Shown here: piece after piece, positions 21,984-31,364 of the stretch
Layout of the letters: each line of letters begins with the position of its first letter
Position numbering within the stretch: the stretch's first letter is position 1
Assembly: GCA_963747965.1 (NCBI GenBank)
Contig: CAVVGZ010000008.1
Location: forward strand, 1 to 64,000
Reading direction: 5' to 3'
Source of the DNA: CAVVGZ01 sp963747965
GTDB lineage: Bacteria > Chloroflexota > Anaerolineae > Anaerolineales > Anaerolineaceae
DNA length: 64,000 nt
Notes under the pieces: model-generated
Told to the model about the DNA's origin: nothing
The model's input: the letters and a program-made list of their open reading frames with translations, nothing else
The model's database searches: none
Program-made: the position numbers and the translations under genes

Positions 21984-22364
21984 TTATGCGGTTTCGTGGC
22001 GGGAACGGATCAATTGTGCAGCTGCAAGGATCAGATCCCTGACCCCCGGGTGATTGACATCCCCCTCGTTGGTAATTTTTACATGACGTGCCTTTTTCCC
22101 GCTTCCCGAAAGAAGCTTGTGAGGATCTTCAAGTTGTGTTCCCACACTGAAAATAAGGTTGAGAGATGATTTATACGGAGCGATGGCACAGACAAGGTGG
22201 GAGTATTTTCTCCCAAAACCATAAGCTGCAATTCCTGAAGGCGGGTCCACAATTTCCAGTACATCCGGAATGGTTTCTAGAATGATGGCCCGAATCCTGG
22301 CAGCCAGATTAATCACTTCAGGGCTGAACCGGGAAAGGAATTCACTAAAAGACGGACTGTCCAT
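21984..22364 (-). CDS. DUF1801 (YdhG-like) protein
   Basis: A 126-residue protein with the DUF1801 pattern. IRAIILETIPDVLEIVD and GIAAYGFGRKYSHLVCAIAPY lead into LNLIFSVGTQLEDPHKLLSG and GKKARHVKITNEGDVNHPGV. The fold is a small cystatin/YdhG-like domain of unknown activity. The gene stands alone on the minus strand; a poorly spaced AAAGG precedes the ATG. Confidence 0.8.
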   Translation of the reverse strand: MDSPSFSEFLSRFSPEVINLAARIRAIILETIPDVLEIVDPPSGIAAYGFGRKYSHLVCAIAPYKSSLNLIFSVGTQLEDPHKLLSGSGKKARHVKITNEGDVNHPGVRDLILAAAQLIRSRHETA

Positions 22365-22492
22365 AGCTTTCTCTACCTTTCACGATTAAATGAATCAACC
22401 TGTTATTTTTTCCATCGCTGTTCATTCCTAATTGGTTACGCCCCGGTAAGATTGAGGCATTGGATAGGAAGAGTGCGGATTCGTCTGAAACA

Positions 22493-24127
22493 CTATTTGA
22501 ACAACACCGCTGCTTTCTGAAGGGTGTTCCACAACCCGTATGCCAGCGGAATCCCGACTGCCATCCAGGCTCCCGCAACGAGAAGTGGGCTGGTGGGTTT
22601 GTCATCCGATTTATCTTGTGTATTGCTCCCACTTGACGCATGAGCCAGGGAAATACCATATCTGAATTTTTCCAGCTCATCATCGGTCATGAAATGTTTG
22701 GCGGCCACCGGTTTTACCAGTAGATTGCATATTAATCCCACACCCAATAAACCTGCCAGGATATACATGGTCATGTCATACGCCTGGGCATTGGGCACTC
22801 CATGTTCGAGCTGGTACTCCCGAAGGTAATTGACCAGGACCGGACCAAGGATGCCGGCTGTAGACCAGGCTGTGAGCAGCCGCCCGTGAATGGCTCCCAC
22901 CATCTGGGTTCCGAACATATCCGCCAGGTAGGCCGGTATGGTGGCAAAACCGCCCCCGTACATGGAAACGATGATGCACATCGCCGCAACAAACAGGGTC
23001 AGGCTGCCGGCACCGCCCAAAGATGGAATGGCGGTATACAGGATGATACCCAGCACAAAAAAAATGGAGTAGGTTGTTTTTCGGCCGATATAATCGGACA
23101 GGGAAGCCCAGGCAAACCGTCCGCCAATATTGAACAGGGAAAGTAAACCGGTGAATCCGGCAGCAATCGCCGCAATCTGTCCTTTCTGGATGTTATCCAG
23201 CCCATTGAATGCCAGCGATAATCCGATCAATTTTCCAGCGAAAATTTCCTGCAGCAGGGGAGATGCCATACCAATTAATCCAATCCCCGCCGAAACGTTC
23301 AGGCAGAGCACGCCCCAGATCAGCCAGAACTGTGGTGTCTTCATTGCCTCGTTGACATGAACATGCTTTTTTGTAATCATGGAGTTTTTTGTATCAGCAG
23401 GCGGTGTCCAGCCTTCCGGTTTCCAACCCACCGGCGGCACCCGGTATCCCATGGCTCCCGCCATCATGAACACAAAATAGATCGCTGCCAGGGTTAGGAA
23501 GGTTTGCCAAACTCCGACACTGGTTGGGGTGGCATAATAATTCATCAATTGGTTAGCCAGGGGTGCTCCGATCATTGCCCCGCCTCCAAAGCCCATGATT
23601 GCCATCCCTGTGGCCATGCCGCGCCGGTCCGGGAACCATTTAATCAGGGTGGAGACAGGCGAGATATACCCCAGTCCGAGGCCGATACCGCCGATGACTC
23701 CTGATCCCAGCCACAGCATCCATATCTGGTGGGTGATGACACCGATGGAAGAAATCACCAGCCCGCCAGACCAGCAAAGCGCCGATACAAAACCTGCTTT
23801 GCGCGGTCCTTCCCTTTCCAGCCAGCTTCCCCAGATGGCCGCCGATGATCCCAGAAAAACAAAAAAGAGCGTATACATCCAGCCCAGCGTCGAAATTGGC
23901 CAGTCGCACCTGCTCGAAAAAATCCTGGAAAAGAAACTCATATCCGCAGGGCACAGCAGCGGCGCATCGATGCCCACTGACTTGGAAAGAGGCAGCCAGA
24001 AAACCGAAAACCCGTATGCCATTCCTATGCATAGATGAATTGCCAGGGCACATGGCGGGACCAGCCAGCGGTTGTATCCTGGACCAGCAATCGTATGTTC
24101 TCTATTGAGAAAATCAAGGCTTGCCAT
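22493..24127 (-). CDS. OFA-family (oxalate/formate antiporter-like) MFS transporter
   Basis: About 544 residues with twelve hydrophobic segments. The family pattern includes YNRWLVPPCALAIHLCIGMAYG, GWMYTLFFVFLGSSAAIWG, the MFS loop KWFPDRRGMATGMAIMGFGGG, and the second-half loop GRFAWASLSDYIGRKTTY. OFA carriers exchange small carboxylates; the substrate is not predictable here. I prefer ATG 24127 (MASLDFLNREH) with AGGA upstream; an in-frame TTG at 24172 would add 15 residues. It stands alone on the minus strand. Confidence 0.85.
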   Translation of the reverse strand: MASLDFLNREHTIAGPGYNRWLVPPCALAIHLCIGMAYGFSVFWLPLSKSVGIDAPLLCPADMSFFSRIFSSRCDWPISTLGWMYTLFFVFLGSSAAIWGSWLEREGPRKAGFVSALCWSGGLVISSIGVITHQIWMLWLGSGVIGGIGLGLGYISPVSTLIKWFPDRRGMATGMAIMGFGGGAMIGAPLANQLMNYYATPTSVGVWQTFLTLAAIYFVFMMAGAMGYRVPPVGWKPEGWTPPADTKNSMITKKHVHVNEAMKTPQFWLIWGVLCLNVSAGIGLIGMASPLLQEIFAGKLIGLSLAFNGLDNIQKGQIAAIAAGFTGLLSLFNIGGRFAWASLSDYIGRKTTYSIFFVLGIILYTAIPSLGGAGSLTLFVAAMCIIVSMYGGGFATIPAYLADMFGTQMVGAIHGRLLTAWSTAGILGPVLVNYLREYQLEHGVPNAQAYDMTMYILAGLLGVGLICNLLVKPVAAKHFMTDDELEKFRYGISLAHASSGSNTQDKSDDKPTSPLLVAGAWMAVGIPLAYGLWNTLQKAAVLFK

Positions 24128-24748
24128 ATTTTTTCCTGTCTCTATGGATTTGGTGTGGATTGTTTTATGCAAAAAGTTGGTTGGTAATAGAGTGATATAT
24201 TATCTTGTTTTCCGGAGATTTCAATCCCGGAACAGGATATCAGGAAACACACGGGATGCGGCCTCTTCGTCAACCAAATACTCCCTGACTCCGGGAGAAC
24301 ATCCGTCTATTTTACCTTAAGAATGATCATCAAAGGACTGCTGATGATTGCCGAATTGTATTTAAATGGGAATATTAAAATAAAGATTACACTAAGTTTA
24401 TATTTGTGTATTCGAGAATTAACTGGAGGAATTATATCGTTTCGTGGATATGACCGAACGCCTGGCAGGGTTGATCTATTTATTCATATTGCCGTAAACC
24501 GCCTGGGTTCTTCTTCGCTGCCGTTTACATCACCTTTCCCAATAAAAATAATACGTTACATCCTCCCGCAAAGCGGGCACCACCGGTTATTGTTGCTCTG
24601 GCGGTCAAAATTCAAGGCACCCTCGGATTGGCGATCCCTATCTCAAAAATGACTCCTGGAATTATTCTGTGACTGTCTTTGAGATTTTCAAACATGTCTT
24701 TTTTAAAGGGTCTTCCCTCACTTGTAATCCACCTGGTAAGTTCAGTTT
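24128..24748. other. Intergenic region, nothing recognised
   Basis: About 620 bp, AT-rich toward the MFS gene, with a small CCCGC..GCGGG hairpin near 24565. Open frames here lack ribosome-binding sites and family similarity. Confidence 0.4.
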
Positions 24749-25132
24749 TTATACCTGGTAGATCTGGATCAGGTTTCCGCAGGTATCTTCCAACACTGCC
24801 TGGGTAACCGGACCCATGTTCGTGGGAGGCATGCTGAATACCACACCCAGCCGGCTCAGCCTTTCATACTCCTTTTGAATATCCTCAACCTGAAATGCTG
24901 TCATGGGGATACCCTGGTCAAACAATGCTTGTTTAAATGTTTTTGCCGCCGGGTTTCCATCTGGTTCTAAGACAAGCTCCGTCCCATCCGGCTCATCGGG
25001 CGAAACCACCGTCAACCATTTTACCTCCCCCATGGGAATCTCCGTCTTCTTGACGAAACCCAGCTTCTCAGTATAAAAAGCCAGGGCTTTATTTTGATCG
25101 TCTACAAAAACACTGCTGAGTTTAATTTTCAT
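24749..25132 (-). CDS. VOC/glyoxalase-family protein
   Basis: A 127-residue protein made of two beta-alpha-beta-beta-beta units: MKIKLSSVFVDDQNKALAFY and TEKLGFVKKTEIPMG, then WLTVVSPDEPDGTELVLEP, and a second unit ending VLEDTCGNLIQIYQV. The second-shell glutamate typical of the family (here LVLEP) is present, but the final metal ligand is replaced in LIQIYQ. It is likely a glyoxalase/bleomycin-resistance/dioxygenase-superfamily member of unspecified substrate. GGAGAGAG precedes the ATG. Confidence 0.85.
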   Translation of the reverse strand: MKIKLSSVFVDDQNKALAFYTEKLGFVKKTEIPMGEVKWLTVVSPDEPDGTELVLEPDGNPAAKTFKQALFDQGIPMTAFQVEDIQKEYERLSRLGVVFSMPPTNMGPVTQAVLEDTCGNLIQIYQV

Positions 25133-25176
25133 TGCTCTCTCCTGCCTCGATTATATGAAACCGGATAATCCAATCT

Positions 25177-25193
25177 ACCGGGATTTTCCCGGT
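25177..25193 (-). terminator. Hairpin between the lipoprotein gene and the VOC gene
   Basis: Perfect 7-bp arms ACCGGGA/TCCCGGT with a 3-base loop, 37 bp past the corrected lipoprotein stop. No T-run follows, so it is a weak terminator candidate. Confidence 0.35.
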
Positions 25194-25229
25194 GTTGATT
25201 TCCATGTGCATATTTTCTTAATCAAATAT

Positions 25230-26463
25230 TTAAGGCTGCCAGGCTGGCTGCCACCCATCCGCCAGGATTGTTGTCTCACCGCTATCCAGGGTCAACTTGC
25301 ACCAGTTGGGGTGTGTCATAGGGGCCTGTCGATACAACAAGGTGGTCGCCCCCAGCAGACCACAGGATGCTGCTGATCTGCACCAGTTCAGCTGCCTGGT
25401 GCGCTTCCCCGCCTGCGGCTGGTATCACCATCAGGGAGTCAGGCTGCCCATCCTCCACCAACGAGGCAATTCGATATGCCACCATGCTGCCGTCTGCCGA
25501 GTAAACCGGAAAAGAAGCATAGCTGTTTTCGACTACAGGTGAGAGCACTTTCTCCTCAGTTCCCATGCGATTATTGATAAAAATTCGCTCCTCCCCGTTT
25601 GGCACATAGGTGAGGTTGTCATACAGGATCATACTGCCGTCCGGCGACCAGTTGTATGTGCCGATTGGCCTTTCCCAGCGCATGGTCTCCCCGTTTTCAA
25701 AATCATAATAGGCAAAATTGCCGCGCCCTTCCATTAAATAGACTTCATCGAAACTGAGAAAGCGCCCGTCTGGGGACCAATGCGGGTTTATAAGGGAAAA
25801 TCCCTGGGGCTTGACCAGTTCCAGTATTTCGCCGCTATCCACTTCCACGCCAAGGATTCCCTTTGCCAGGCTGGCATCAACCGTTCCACGACCTGTGAAA
25901 TAATTAGGATCTATCATTTCGCTGTATGCAATCATATGGGTTTGCGGTTTCCAGGAAAATCCTGTGATTTGTATGTCCTCCAGGATTGGCTGCATTTCTC
26001 CGCTTTCGCCATTATAAATCCACAGGCTTTCTTGGATGTCGGTACGGTCCGCCAGCGGTGTGTAGGTTGTCCGTTCATAAGCCAGGAAGCGCCCATCCGA
26101 GGACCAGGCCGGCTGCTGGTAGGTCACAGATTTTTCCTGGCTGAAAGAAAACATCGACCTGCCATCGCTGGTCAGTTGCTCCTGCTCCCCGGTGAGCACG
26201 TCCAGCAGCCAGAGGTTGCCATCCCCGCCTACATAAGCCAGGCGTTGATCAATGGGCTGGTTGGCGGCTGTTGCACTTGGAAGTACAACTGCAGGTGTTG
26301 CTGCAGCCGGGAGGGTCTCGGAGGGACCCAATTCTGGCTTGCCGGTTGGCTCTGCGACGGTTGGTGCAGCATTTTCAGCTGTCGGTGATGTTTCTCCTGC
26401 CATCGGTGTACAGGCAGACAAGGAAAGCATTATCAGTATTGCGAGTAGGCTTGATTTGTGCAT
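25230..26463 (-). CDS. Lipoprotein with TolB/WD40-like beta-propeller repeats (one frameshift near the end)
   Basis: Starts at ATG 26463 (MHKSSLLAILIMLSLSACTP) with GGAGGGTGGA immediately upstream and a lipobox LSAC. A Thr/Ala/Pro-rich linker follows, then repeated propeller units: YVGGDGNLWLLDVLTGEQ, PAWSSDGRFLAYERT, PHWSPDGRFLSFDEVY, YNWSPDGSMILYDN, PVYSADGSMVAYRI and LWSAGGDHLVVSTGP. The apparent stop after QVDPG at 25282 is due to an extra C in a CCC run. Removing it gives VDLDSGETTILADGWQPAWQP, ending at 25230. It is probably an extracytoplasmic binding or sensing lipoprotein of unknown ligand. Confidence 0.8.
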
Positions 26464-27022
26464 TCCACCCTCCATCTTTCAAAGGAACACTTCTGTAAAA
26501 ATGCAGTTTAAGGAAATAATAGTCCGGTTATCAGCTCTTGGTCTTATGTAATTTGCCGGGGTTTGTGTGGAGCAGTACATAGAATTTCATGCAGTGATCC
26601 CGTTTGTAAAGCACTCTATTTAACAATCCAGGCATCAATTTCCGTTGTGGCTGGTACCAACAAGGCCAGGATGCCTCATTCCTGCGGGATTCCGTGCCAG
26701 CCCAGGGATTTGCTTGCTTCACACGTCAGCTCATCCCTGGCTTACAGGTCGATCTGAACGGTCTTAACCCGCCAGCCAGCATGGTCACCTCCCGGGAACA
26801 TAATCCGGGGAATATGGGGAAATTCACCAGGATACGTCTCCATCTGCGTTAACCCGGGGACACATTCCGGGAGTACCCGGAGCAGAGCCCGGTGCATGGC
26901 ATGGTATTTAGCTGCGTCATCAGGGCATGAATTCCCCGGCACACGATTATTTTACACCGTGACTCGTTCCAACCGCCCTGATTTTATCCCTCAGACAAAT
27001 TCATGGAAGCATTCTGGCTAAT
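26464..27022. other. Intergenic region with a possible interrupted minus-strand reading
   Basis: Reading the minus strand from about 26945 to 26540 in one frame gives protein-like sequence (DDAAKYHAMHRALLRVLPE, IPRIMFPGGDHAGWRVKTVQ, ARDELTCEASKSLGWHGIP, GILALLVPATTEIDAWIVK) broken by TAA, TGA and TAG stops. There is no frame change. I do not recognise the family. It may be a decayed gene or chance. Confidence 0.25.
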
Positions 27023-27601
27023 TTAATTTGCCGCATCATACGCTTGTCTGATCCAGGCAAATAGTTCGTCATCTGCATCTTCGGGGTTACTAAGCCACAC
27101 CTTATACTGGCACATCCCTCCCGCAGGCATTGCCACCAATCGGGCTGTCTCATCAACACCTTTCATATTAATCCCGACTTCCAGGCGGGATTTGCTGCCA
27201 GGCCCGATCATGGCAAACTGCTTCTTGCGGCGGAGGCTGAGATAGCCTTTTTTGGGAATGGTTTCAAACGGGCCAAATGTCGCAAGGGTAACCATCAGTT
27301 TTTCATGAATGGGACGCAGAGAAGCATTTTTACCGGTGTAAATTTCATCCAGCGCATCGGCTTCCTTGCTCAAATCACCACTCTTTTTGGAATCCTGCTC
27401 CAGGGTTTTTAAATAGGTTAATGCCAGTGCATTGGCATCTCCGTATCCCATATTGAGTTCCGATTTCAGCATTTCCCGAATTTCCGAATGGCGCGTTAAT
27501 CCGCTGGAGCGGATAATATCAAACAGTTGTTCCAGCGTTTTACCGCTGCGTTTTTGAATATTTTGCAGCTGGGTTTCAGTTGCTTTTTCCACGGCATCCA
27601 T
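27023..27601 (-). CDS. DUF4287 + DUF5655 protein
   Basis: A 192-residue protein. The N-terminal DUF4287-like part (TQLQNIQKRSGKTLEQLFDI, SGLTRHSEIREMLKSE, GYGDANALALTYL) is followed by a DUF5655-like part (DEIYTGKNASLRPIHEKLM, FETIPKKGYLSLRRKKQFAM). Both are small uncharacterised domains often joined in soil and aquatic bacteria. AGGAGG lies 8 bp before the ATG. A palindrome with flanking direct repeats lies about 50 bp upstream. Confidence 0.8.
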   Translation of the reverse strand: MDAVEKATETQLQNIQKRSGKTLEQLFDIIRSSGLTRHSEIREMLKSELNMGYGDANALALTYLKTLEQDSKKSGDLSKEADALDEIYTGKNASLRPIHEKLMVTLATFGPFETIPKKGYLSLRRKKQFAMIGPGSKSRLEVGINMKGVDETARLVAMPAGGMCQYKVWLSNPEDADDELFAWIRQAYDAAN

Positions 27602-27641
27602 ATTTAATTCCTCCTGAAAGGATTGAAAATCTCTTACCTGT

Positions 27642-27682
27642 TATCGTTATAAAACTCTATTTAGAGTTATTATATCGTTATT
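27642..27682 (-). promoter_or_regulatory. Candidate operator upstream of the DUF4287 gene
   Basis: A perfect palindrome AACTCTA-TT-TAGAGTT (27653-27668) is flanked by two direct copies of TATCGTTAT. Its location 40-80 bp upstream of the start codon fits a repressor site. The rest of 27602-28112 shows no gene. Confidence 0.35.
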
Positions 27683-28112
27683 TGTATTCTTTGTATAGGG
27701 TATGGAATGAATAATTGCCTGTCATTTCGGTATAATGAGGCTCTTTCTTTCAGGAAAGTACCCGGCACTGTTCCTGAAATATATTTTTTATGCACCATTT
27801 GAGAACAATGCATCCACACTCGAGCATCCTCTTATGGATTCATTTTGGATAATAACATCATCCATGTACAACGAGTTGTCGATATAAAACAATAAACCAC
27901 GCATGGGTGGATTTTCCCCGTTGCCGCTATACGTGTTGTGAGAAAATACCAATCAGTCCAGCCAGGATGGCAGGATTGATTGATATGGAATATATTTTTG
28001 ATACTGGGAGCGTGGTTACAATAAATTCCAGGCACCTAAACAGGGAGCTTTAGACTTATCTTTTTATGACGTAAGAAGGAGCATGGAACTGACTATAAAA
28101 ATGGGAATCAAC
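27683..28112. other. Intergenic region, nothing recognised
   Basis: About 430 bp between the rubrerythrin-like gene and the DUF4287 control region. Short open frames are not protein-like. Confidence 0.4.
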
Positions 28113-28610
28113 CTAGGTCCTGGTTTGATTATAGCCCACCCATTTCATGGTCCCCAAAGTGTTAATCTGGTCATACACATCGTAGAGAACCTTGTAATGG
28201 ATGTGCTCTTCCTTGGCAATGCTGGTGAACATGGCATGTCCCTTTGGATCATCGATATTGGCTGCCAGGTCTGCATAAGCCTTGGCAGCTGCCTTTTCAA
28301 GATCCATGGCCCCTGTAAGAATGTCCAAAACGCTTTTCTGCTGGGGTTCATTGGCTACCTTTATCTCCAGGATTGGCGGGAGGGGAAAATCTCTGCCTTC
28401 ATAATCAATATACTCCCCGGTTTCTTCCAAAGATTTTTCCAGCCTGGTTAATCTCTCATAGTGGTAGCCTTCAAAATCACTTAATTGCTCAAACAACTGA
28501 ACACAATATGGATTTGTTACTTTTTTGGCGGCCTCTGAATAGGTTTTTATAGCAAGCCGCTCATTTTCTTTAACAACCCGGACTGAATCGATAAGACTTA
28601 TTGCACACAT
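28113..28610 (-). CDS. Rubrerythrin/ferritin-like diiron protein
   Basis: A 165-residue four-helix protein with two glutamate/ExxH sets: ENERLAIKTYSEAAK and DFEGYHYERL, then MDLEKAAAKAYADLA and AKEEHIHYKVL. This is the ferritin-like diiron site of the rubrerythrin superfamily. No C-terminal rubredoxin domain follows, so it would be a 'rubredoxin-less' member, probably in peroxide detoxification or iron handling. GGAGG lies 5 bp before ATG 28610. Confidence 0.85.
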   Translation of the reverse strand: MCAISLIDSVRVVKENERLAIKTYSEAAKKVTNPYCVQLFEQLSDFEGYHYERLTRLEKSLEETGEYIDYEGRDFPLPPILEIKVANEPQQKSVLDILTGAMDLEKAAAKAYADLAANIDDPKGHAMFTSIAKEEHIHYKVLYDVYDQINTLGTMKWVGYNQTRT

Positions 28611-29072
28611 TTAATCCTCCATGACCTCAGATCATATCGCAGGGAATATGCTGTCCTTATCCCGGTATTAACTAACCCTGGTAAAAGTTAATTTTATCCC
28701 TTAATTGGTAAATTTCTAGACGAGTTCCGTTTTATAGCTTTTCCTGTCCATCTGCCAATAATTTGCTTTAGTTCCATCCTCCACAAGGTATGAATTCATC
28801 CCCAGGGAAACATGTACCGCTTTGAATTCTGCATTTTAAGGCTTCATTATTTCCCTTGCAGCGGTAATTATAACAAGCCTCTGGAGGTTAGGGGTCAGAT
28901 TTTGCTTCATGGAAAATTTTTCCCCATGTTTCTGGGTTACCTGTCCATCCCCGTCAACAGCGAATATCGGGAGCACCTTTCATTGGCAGATTTTTTCATG
29001 GTGGATCAGTTTTGCTCCGGTTGTTTCGGATAAAGAAAATCAGAGAAAACTACCTTTCCCTGTTAGACTATT
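28611..29072. other. Intergenic region, nothing recognised
   Basis: About 460 bp. A promoter for the rubrerythrin-like gene should lie near 28650, but none is convincing. No gene is seen. Confidence 0.4.
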
Positions 29073-29558
29073 CTATTCCAATCCCCTTCCAAACAACTCA
29101 AGCAGTTCGGCCAGCCGTTCATAGGTCTCTGCAGCCCCCTCTTCCATTCCCTCCATCACCATTTCATCCCGGTCTTCAACCGACTGGTACACAGACTGGT
29201 CAAGCACCTCGGTCAATCCATCCTCCTCTGTGAACGTGATTGTTTCAAGAAGCACATGACCAGGCGTCCCCTCGTATTCAAAGGTATAAACAAGCTTCTC
29301 CGGTGAGATTACAGCGTGGTAAACCCCATGGAAGGCATATTCATTCCCTGCTTCATCGGTTTGGATAATGCGCCACTGGCCGCCCGGTCTCACCTCCATT
29401 TTCTCCACCACTGTAATAAGGTTTCTGGGACCCCACCACTGTGGTACAAGATCTCGATCCGTGTATATCTTGAAAACGCGCTCTCGCGGGGCATTAAAAT
29501 ACCATATGAAAATCGCTTCCTGTTTTCCTGGCGTAAGTATGGTTCGGTTACTGTCCAT
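29073..29558 (-). CDS. SRPBCC/AHSA1-like ligand-binding protein
   Basis: A 161-residue START-like protein: IWYFNAPRERVFKIYTDRDLV, then PQWWGPRNLITVVEKMEVRPG, GQWRIIQTDEAGNEYAFHGVY and MVMEGMEEGAAETYERLAELL. This is the AHSA1/SRPBCC layout with a ligand cavity. The physiological ligand is unknown. AAGGTG precedes the ATG and the stop of the RibD-like gene lies 19 bp upstream, so both are probably one operon, a common pairing. Confidence 0.85.
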   Translation of the reverse strand: MDSNRTILTPGKQEAIFIWYFNAPRERVFKIYTDRDLVPQWWGPRNLITVVEKMEVRPGGQWRIIQTDEAGNEYAFHGVYHAVISPEKLVYTFEYEGTPGHVLLETITFTEEDGLTEVLDQSVYQSVEDRDEMVMEGMEEGAAETYERLAELLELFGRGLE

Positions 29559-29577
29559 TTTTCACCTTTGCAAATTC

Positions 29578-30139
29578 TTATCGGCAATCTGGCTGGTAAA
29601 CAAGTAACACCAGTCCGTTATTAAATACCCGTGTGCTGACCAGCCGAAGTTTGAATGGTTTTTTTACATCCTTGAATAAGGGATGGCCGGTCCCCAGCAC
29701 CACGGGATTGATAAAGATCCTGAATTCGTCAATCAGGTTTTGATCAATCAGATCCACAGCCAGGTCTGCACTTCCAAAAATCACGATATCCTTGCCGGGC
29801 AGGTGTTTCAATCTGGCTACTTCTTGAACAGCATCGCCTTTTACCAGTCTTGAATTGCTCCAATCGGCCTTATCCAGGGTCCTGGAAAACACAACTTTCG
29901 GAAAGGAATTCATCATCCTGGCTACCTGGGGATCATCCCTGATCGCCGCCTCTGTCGGCCAGTAACTTGCCATCAGTTCATAGGTGATCCTGCCAAACAA
30001 TAAGGTATCTGCTGATTCATTAATTGTCAGTGACTCATGATTGAAGTCTTCATCCACCATGTGCCAGTCGATTTCTCGGTGTGGACCTTCAAAGAAACCG
30101 TCCAGCGTGACCATATTTGATAAATATTACTTTTCGCAT
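29578..30139 (-). CDS. Dihydrofolate-reductase-like (RibD C-terminal family) protein, frameshift near N-terminus
   Basis: The body reads MVTLDGFFEGPHREIDWHM, then DTLLFGRITYELMASYWP, DIVIFGSADLAVDLI and NPVVLGTGHPLFKD, which identifies the RibD_C/DHFR-like family of NADPH-binding proteins. The canonical first strand (MRKVIFIN) is encoded just upstream from ATG 30139 and is out of frame by one base in an AAA run. Correcting it joins MRKVIFIN to MVTLDGFF. AAGGTG precedes ATG 30139. The substrate is unknown; the partner is the SRPBCC gene downstream. Confidence 0.8.
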
Positions 30140-30611
30140 GTTATTTCACCTTCAGTCCTGCATTTTCCATCTCTATAACCAACTTTTTACATTATATAAC
30201 ATATTTATATCTATATTATCTTATTATTTGATTAGGAATATTTTGGGGGAATTTCAATCGTTATGCGTGGGCAGGATTTGTGGTTTGAAAGGTGATAGGG
30301 TTTTAATTAAGTCTGCAATATCTTCTGGTCAATGAACGAATCGACAGGTATCAACAAATCCTCCTGCCAGGGGCATCATAAGTGCCTTTGCACGATTCGC
30401 GTATCCCGGGATCATATCGTTAGCGAATCAACCTGCCCGCCAGCAGGATCATGGCGTCTCGAATATTCCCGTTCGATGGCAGAGTCCCAAATGGGGGTCA
30501 GGATATCCCACCGCCAAGAGCATTTGATGCCATCAATTTACAGCTTGACAGGCATACTTTTCAGATACACGGCTAACCTGACTGACAATAAGTGTGTTAT
30601 CTGGTCATTTG
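30140..30611. other. Intergenic region, nothing recognised
   Basis: About 470 bp. The half near 30190 is very AT-rich and probably holds the promoter of the minus-strand RibD-like gene. No coding sequence is supported. Confidence 0.4.
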
Positions 30612-31259
30612 TCATGCTTCTTTTTCGCCCTTATCATCTGATCTGAACATAAACCAGGTAGGTATATGACCCAGATAGGTTTCACCGGTAACCTGGTATC
30701 CAAAATGCTGGTAGAGGGTAACGTTGGAAAATTCATGTGTGTCCAGGCCAACACCGCTTGATATCGGATTACTTTCCGAGAGTTTATGGACCTGACGCAG
30801 CAAAATACTGGCAAATCCCATTCCCCGGTACGCCGGTAGAACCCCGATATCTTCAAGATAGGTATGGGGTTTTTGTGGAAGATTCTCTGAAACCAATTGG
30901 TTGTAAGCCTGAATCCGGCTGGTGGCACTTGCTCCGATTTTTCTAAAAAACTCCTCTTCCTTACGCTTGAAATCATTTGAAGCGGGTTGGGTTTCAGGCC
31001 CCTTCGCACAGGCTGCAGCCACAAGTTGCCCATGGTAAAGGACTCCCATCACCTTCATCCCTTGGGCAAGACAGCCCTCCAGGAAAAACCGGTATAGCTC
31101 ACTTACACGCGCTTCATAATGGTTTCCCTGGTCTTCGAAAAAGTATCGAATCACCGGATAATCCAAAAAAGCATTTGCCAATACTTCTGCAGCCGCATCC
31201 GATTGTTGGTTTGAAATAGTTATTACGCGGCTGGTACTGTCTGGTTTGAACGCTGGCAC
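30612..31259 (-). CDS. GNAT-family N-acetyltransferase
   Basis: A 215-residue protein. The acetyl-CoA-binding motif is clear: YLEDIGVLPAYRGMGFASIL, with RGMGFA as the Q/RxxGxG/A element, then VGLDTHEFSNVTLYQHFGY and VTGETYLG. The N-terminal half (DAAAEVLANAFLDYPVIRYFF) is of the type seen in GNATs acting on small molecules. Start is GTG 31259 with GGAGGAG 5 bp upstream. The acceptor substrate is unknown. It stands alone beside the glucosylglycerate locus. Confidence 0.85.
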   Translation of the reverse strand: MPAFKPDSTSRVITISNQQSDAAAEVLANAFLDYPVIRYFFEDQGNHYEARVSELYRFFLEGCLAQGMKVMGVLYHGQLVAAACAKGPETQPASNDFKRKEEEFFRKIGASATSRIQAYNQLVSENLPQKPHTYLEDIGVLPAYRGMGFASILLRQVHKLSESNPISSGVGLDTHEFSNVTLYQHFGYQVTGETYLGHIPTWFMFRSDDKGEKEA

Positions 31260-31364
31260 AACAACTCCTCCACACGGATTTGATGAGTGAATTCTACTTT
31301 ACTACACCCGGCATGTTATTTGTTTAAATAGTGCGATGCCGGATTTTTATTGACGCTTAAATCC

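Noticed and set aside
24323..24652. A 109-codon plus-strand frame in the gap after the MFS gene
   Set aside because: No ribosome-binding site, no recognisable domain and a composition unlike the neighbours.
27832..28035. A 67-codon minus-strand frame in the gap before the DUF4287 gene
   Set aside because: No family similarity, low-complexity content and no clear ribosome-binding site.
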